This document shows, piece after piece, positions 61,440 through 64,000 of a DNA stretch of 64,000 bases. Each line of letters begins with the position of its first letter. The first letter of the stretch is position 1. This stretch comes from Chitinophagaceae bacterium (lineage in GTDB: Bacteria; Bacteroidota; Bacteroidia; Chitinophagales; Chitinophagaceae): the NCBI GenBank assembly GCA_016699815.1, contig CP065012.1, forward strand, positions 1,550,001 through 1,614,000, given 5' to 3'. Position numbers and translations under genes: made by a program. Below the pieces are notes generated by a model. The model was not told where the DNA came from. It saw only the letters and a list, made by a program, of their open reading frames with translations, and ran no database searches.

Positions 61440-62363
61440 ATGTCACTTATTACTGTGGGCACTATGGCTTTTGATGCCATTGAAACACCTTTTGGAAAAG
61501 TAGATAAAATAGTTGGCGGCTCTGCAACCTATGTTGCCTACGCAGCAAGTAACTTTGTATCTCCGGTGCAGCAAATATCCATTGTAGGGTACGATTTTCC
61601 AGAAGAAGAAATGAAAAGCCTGCAAAAACGGGGCGTACAAACAGAAGGCGTAGAAGTGGTAAAAGATAAAAAATCTTTTTTTTGGAGCGGTAAATATCAT
61701 ATTGATATGAACTCCCGTGATACTTTAATAACCGACCTGAATGTATTAGAAGACTTTAATCCTATAGTACCAGATAGTTACCAGGGTTCAGAATTTTTAT
61801 TATTGGGTAACCTGATGCCCAAACTGCAGTTAAGCGTAATTAACCAGTTGAAAAAAAGACCTCGCCTCATTGTTATGGACACCATGAACTTTTGGATGGA
61901 CATTGCCATGGACGATTTAAAAACAGTATTAAAAAAAGTAGATGTATTATTGGTGAACGATGGGGAAGCCAGGCAACTAAGCGGCGAAGTTTCCTTAGTA
62001 AAAGCGGCCAAAGCCATTATGGCAATGGGCCCGCAATACCTTATTATCAAAAAAGGCGAGCATGGCGCATTGTTGTTTCACCAAAACAGCGTGTTTTTTG
62101 CACCGGCTTTACCGTTGGAAGATGTGATAGACCCAACCGGCGCCGGTGATACTTTTGCCGGGGGGTTTACCGGTTACTTAGCCAAAGTAAAAGACATCAG
62201 TTTCGACAGCATGAAAACAGCCATTATAGTAGGTAGCGCTATGGCAAGTTTTTGTGTAGAAAAATTTGGCCCGGAAAGATTAAAAGAAATTACCGCAGAT
62301 GATATTACAGCCCGTATCAATGAATTTGTGCAATTGGTAAATTTTGATATAGACCTTATTTGA
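61440..62363 (+). CDS. PfkB-family carbohydrate/nucleoside kinase
   Basis: A 307-residue ribokinase-like kinase. The N-terminal VGGSATYVAYAAS is the substrate-binding GG motif, KKGEHGA leads to the ATP site, and DPTGAGDTFAGGF carries the anion hole and catalytic Asp237. The sugar or nucleoside substrate cannot be assigned. Members of this branch are sometimes annotated as sugar kinases next to ligA-like genes in Bacteroidota, but that gives no function. Confidence 0.88.
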   Translation: MSLITVGTMAFDAIETPFGKVDKIVGGSATYVAYAASNFVSPVQQISIVGYDFPEEEMKSLQKRGVQTEGVEVVKDKKSFFWSGKYHIDMNSRDTLITDLNVLEDFNPIVPDSYQGSEFLLLGNLMPKLQLSVINQLKKRPRLIVMDTMNFWMDIAMDDLKTVLKKVDVLLVNDGEARQLSGEVSLVKAAKAIMAMGPQYLIIKKGEHGALLFHQNSVFFAPALPLEDVIDPTGAGDTFAGGFTGYLAKVKDISFDSMKTAIIVGSAMASFCVEKFGPERLKEITADDITARINEFVQLVNFDIDLI

Positions 62364-62422
62364 TAAGAAAGATTTTAGATAAGTTGCTTTATAATTAACT
62401 TTGAGCAGAAGGAGTTAAAGCA

Positions 62423-64000
62423 ATGTACAACCAAAGCGAATCAAAAATATTACAGCAGCAAACCCAGCAATGGCTTGCATTTATAGACAGCAAAACCATT
62501 AATGAAAAAATTGCGGCAGGTATTGATAACTTGCGCAATGTATTACGTTTTCATGAATATCGCTATTATGTTTTAAATAATCCGCATTTGGCCGATGCTG
62601 AGTATGATCTTCTTTATAAACTACTCGAAAATTACGAGAAAGATAATCCATCTTCTATTACCCCGAACTCTCCTACGCAAAGGGTTGGCGTTGCTTTTAT
62701 TAAAGACTTCCCCAAAAGACAACACCTTGTTCCCATGCTTTCGTTGGAAAATTCTTATAATGCAGAAGACCTTTTGGACTGGGACAGGAAAGCCAGGGAA
62801 TTAAGCGGCTTAAGCAGTATTGAATATTGTGTGGAACCAAAATTTGACGGAGCAAGCATTTCTGTTATTTATGAAAACGATTTATTGATGCATGGCGTTA
62901 CCCGTGGAGATGGCGAAACAGGAGATGATATTACACCCAATATCAGACAAATAAAATCGTTACCCTTATCGGCTTTATTCAGCAACTATGGTATTGCTCA
63001 AATTGAAATAAGGGGCGAAGTTTTGATGAATAAAAATAATTTTAAAAAATATAACGACGGGCTTATGGAAGAGGGCTTGCCGCCCCTGGCCAACCCAAGA
63101 AATGCCGCCGCAGGTAGCCTGCGTATTAAGGAAACGGCTGAAGTAAGAAAAAGAAACCTTGAGGCTTTTTTATACCACGTTAGCTATTTTACAGCTTATA
63201 ATTTACCCTTTACCCTTAACGGTAAAAAAATGGAGAAGGCTTTAAATAGCAAACCTGCAACCCATAGCACAATGCTGGAAATGCTTTGGAACCTTGGCTT
63301 CCGCAGCCCAAAAGCTGAAATGACAGTTGTGGAAGGAATTGATGCAGTAACGGAACATATTCAGGCATACGAAGAAAAAAGAGATAGCCTGCCTTATGAA
63401 ATAGATGGAATGGTGATAAAGGTTAACGATTTGAATTTACAGGAGAAACTGGGCATGACGTCGCACCATCCCCGATGGGCAATTGCGTTTAAATTTAAAG
63501 CAAGGCAGGCTACAAGCAAATTAATTTTAGTGGATTTCCAGGTAGGGAGAACAGGCGCCGTAACACCGGTAGCAAAAATACAACCGGTGCAGGTAGGAGG
63601 CGTTACGGTAAGCAGCATATCCATTCATAACGAAGAGTATATTAAAGAAAAAAACTTAATGCTTGGCGACGCTATTCTTATTGAAAGAAGCGGCGATGTA
63701 ATTCCCCAAATTGTAAAATCATTACCCGAACTAAGGGACGGAAATGAAAAGAAAATAATTTTCCCCAAAAAATGTCCAGTATGTAAAGAACAACTGTACA
63801 AAGCGCAGGATGAAGCCGTTTGGCGTTGCACCAATATAAATTGCGAAGCACAGGTAGTGGAACGCATTATTCATTTTGCCGGCAAAAATGCAATGGATAT
63901 TCGTAGTTTAGGAGATGCCAACATCCGAAAGTTTTATCAGCTTGGCTTATTAAAATCTGTTTCTGATATTTACCAATTTCCTTTTGAAGCAGTAAAATCG
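62423..64000 (+). CDS. ligA: NAD-dependent DNA ligase (partial)
   Basis: The first 526 residues of LigA, which seals nicks in replication and repair using NAD. Visible in order: the NMN-binding Ia domain (RFHEYRYYVLNNPHLADAEYD), the adenylation motif KFDG with the AMP-accepting Lys140, GVTRGDGETGDD, EIRGEV-type motif (IEIRGEVLM), NPRNAAAGSLR, DGMVIKV, the OB domain (GRTGAVTPVAKIQPV) and the four-Cys zinc finger (Cys451, 454, 469, 474). The helix-hairpin-helix and BRCT domains lie beyond the window edge. The frame is open throughout. The start at 62423 gives a ~30-residue N-terminal extension before the conserved domain. Confidence 0.97.
   Translation, partial: MYNQSESKILQQQTQQWLAFIDSKTINEKIAAGIDNLRNVLRFHEYRYYVLNNPHLADAEYDLLYKLLENYEKDNPSSITPNSPTQRVGVAFIKDFPKRQHLVPMLSLENSYNAEDLLDWDRKARELSGLSSIEYCVEPKFDGASISVIYENDLLMHGVTRGDGETGDDITPNIRQIKSLPLSALFSNYGIAQIEIRGEVLMNKNNFKKYNDGLMEEGLPPLANPRNAAAGSLRIKETAEVRKRNLEAFLYHVSYFTAYNLPFTLNGKKMEKALNSKPATHSTMLEMLWNLGFRSPKAEMTVVEGIDAVTEHIQAYEEKRDSLPYEIDGMVIKVNDLNLQEKLGMTSHHPRWAIAFKFKARQATSKLILVDFQVGRTGAVTPVAKIQPVQVGGVTVSSISIHNEEYIKEKNLMLGDAILIERSGDVIPQIVKSLPELRDGNEKKIIFPKKCPVCKEQLYKAQDEAVWRCTNINCEAQVVERIIHFAGKNAMDIRSLGDANIRKFYQLGLLKSVSDIYQFPFEAVKS

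Overview
The window comes from an AT-rich bacterium of the phylum Bacteroidota, most likely a Chitinophagales/Chitinophagaceae-type organism (inference). Evidence: two proteins with type IX secretion (T9SS) C-terminal sorting domains, promoters of the Bacteroidota form TTG-N20-TAnnTTTG, a MetH that starts at the pterin domain, a fused E1 alpha/beta 2-oxoacid dehydrogenase, 7TMR-DISM and beta-propeller histidine kinases, and few Shine-Dalgarno sequences. Both ends cut a gene: metH at the left edge (minus strand) and ligA at the right edge (plus strand). I found no tRNA, rRNA, CRISPR array, insertion sequence or prophage.

Layout. 0-8.2 kb: housekeeping and envelope genes (metH, fabG, a YceI protein, typA, a TlpA-like thioredoxin protein, pdxH, small membrane proteins and lipoproteins). 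8.2-14.3 kb: a secreted protein built of five exact-period 23-residue repeats, an Ig-like lipoprotein, and two-component system 1 (LuxR-type regulator plus propeller kinase). 14.6-17.5 kb: ribosomal operon rplM-rpsI-rpsB-tsf with a clear promoter and a structured leader. 17.6-20.1 kb: a four-gene operon containing two-component system 2. 20.1-27.6 kb: prolyl oligopeptidase, an amidohydrolase lipoprotein, an aminotransferase, adk, a DUF1569-like protein, and a small operon coding a Kazal-type lipoprotein plus an exported peptide-deformylase-like protein with an altered metal ligand.

27.7-46.6 kb is the most distinctive part. Two-component system 3 (7TMR-DISM kinase and LuxR-type regulator) is followed by a 3058-residue beta-helix T9SS protein, a 1282-residue protein with YadA-head-like repeats and an S74 self-cleaving chaperone domain, a short exported protein, and a second T9SS protein. 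A 17-bp element, consensus ATCACYCNTTGRGGTAT, lies upstream of the kinase, the regulator, a short ORF, the giant gene and (weaker) the S74-protein gene. In every case a -7-like octamer begins exactly 23 nt after the last base of the element. I infer that the regulator activates its own genes and this surface-protein locus.

46.6-64 kb: a paaZ gene split by a frameshift in a G run, a crotonase, an FMN-barrel protein, a YtxH/holin-like envelope operon, a pair of M16 peptidases (one active, one without the zinc motif), norC-norB with a non-canonical NorB ligand set, queD, the fused E1 dehydrogenase, a YciO/YrdC protein, a PfkB kinase and the start of ligA.
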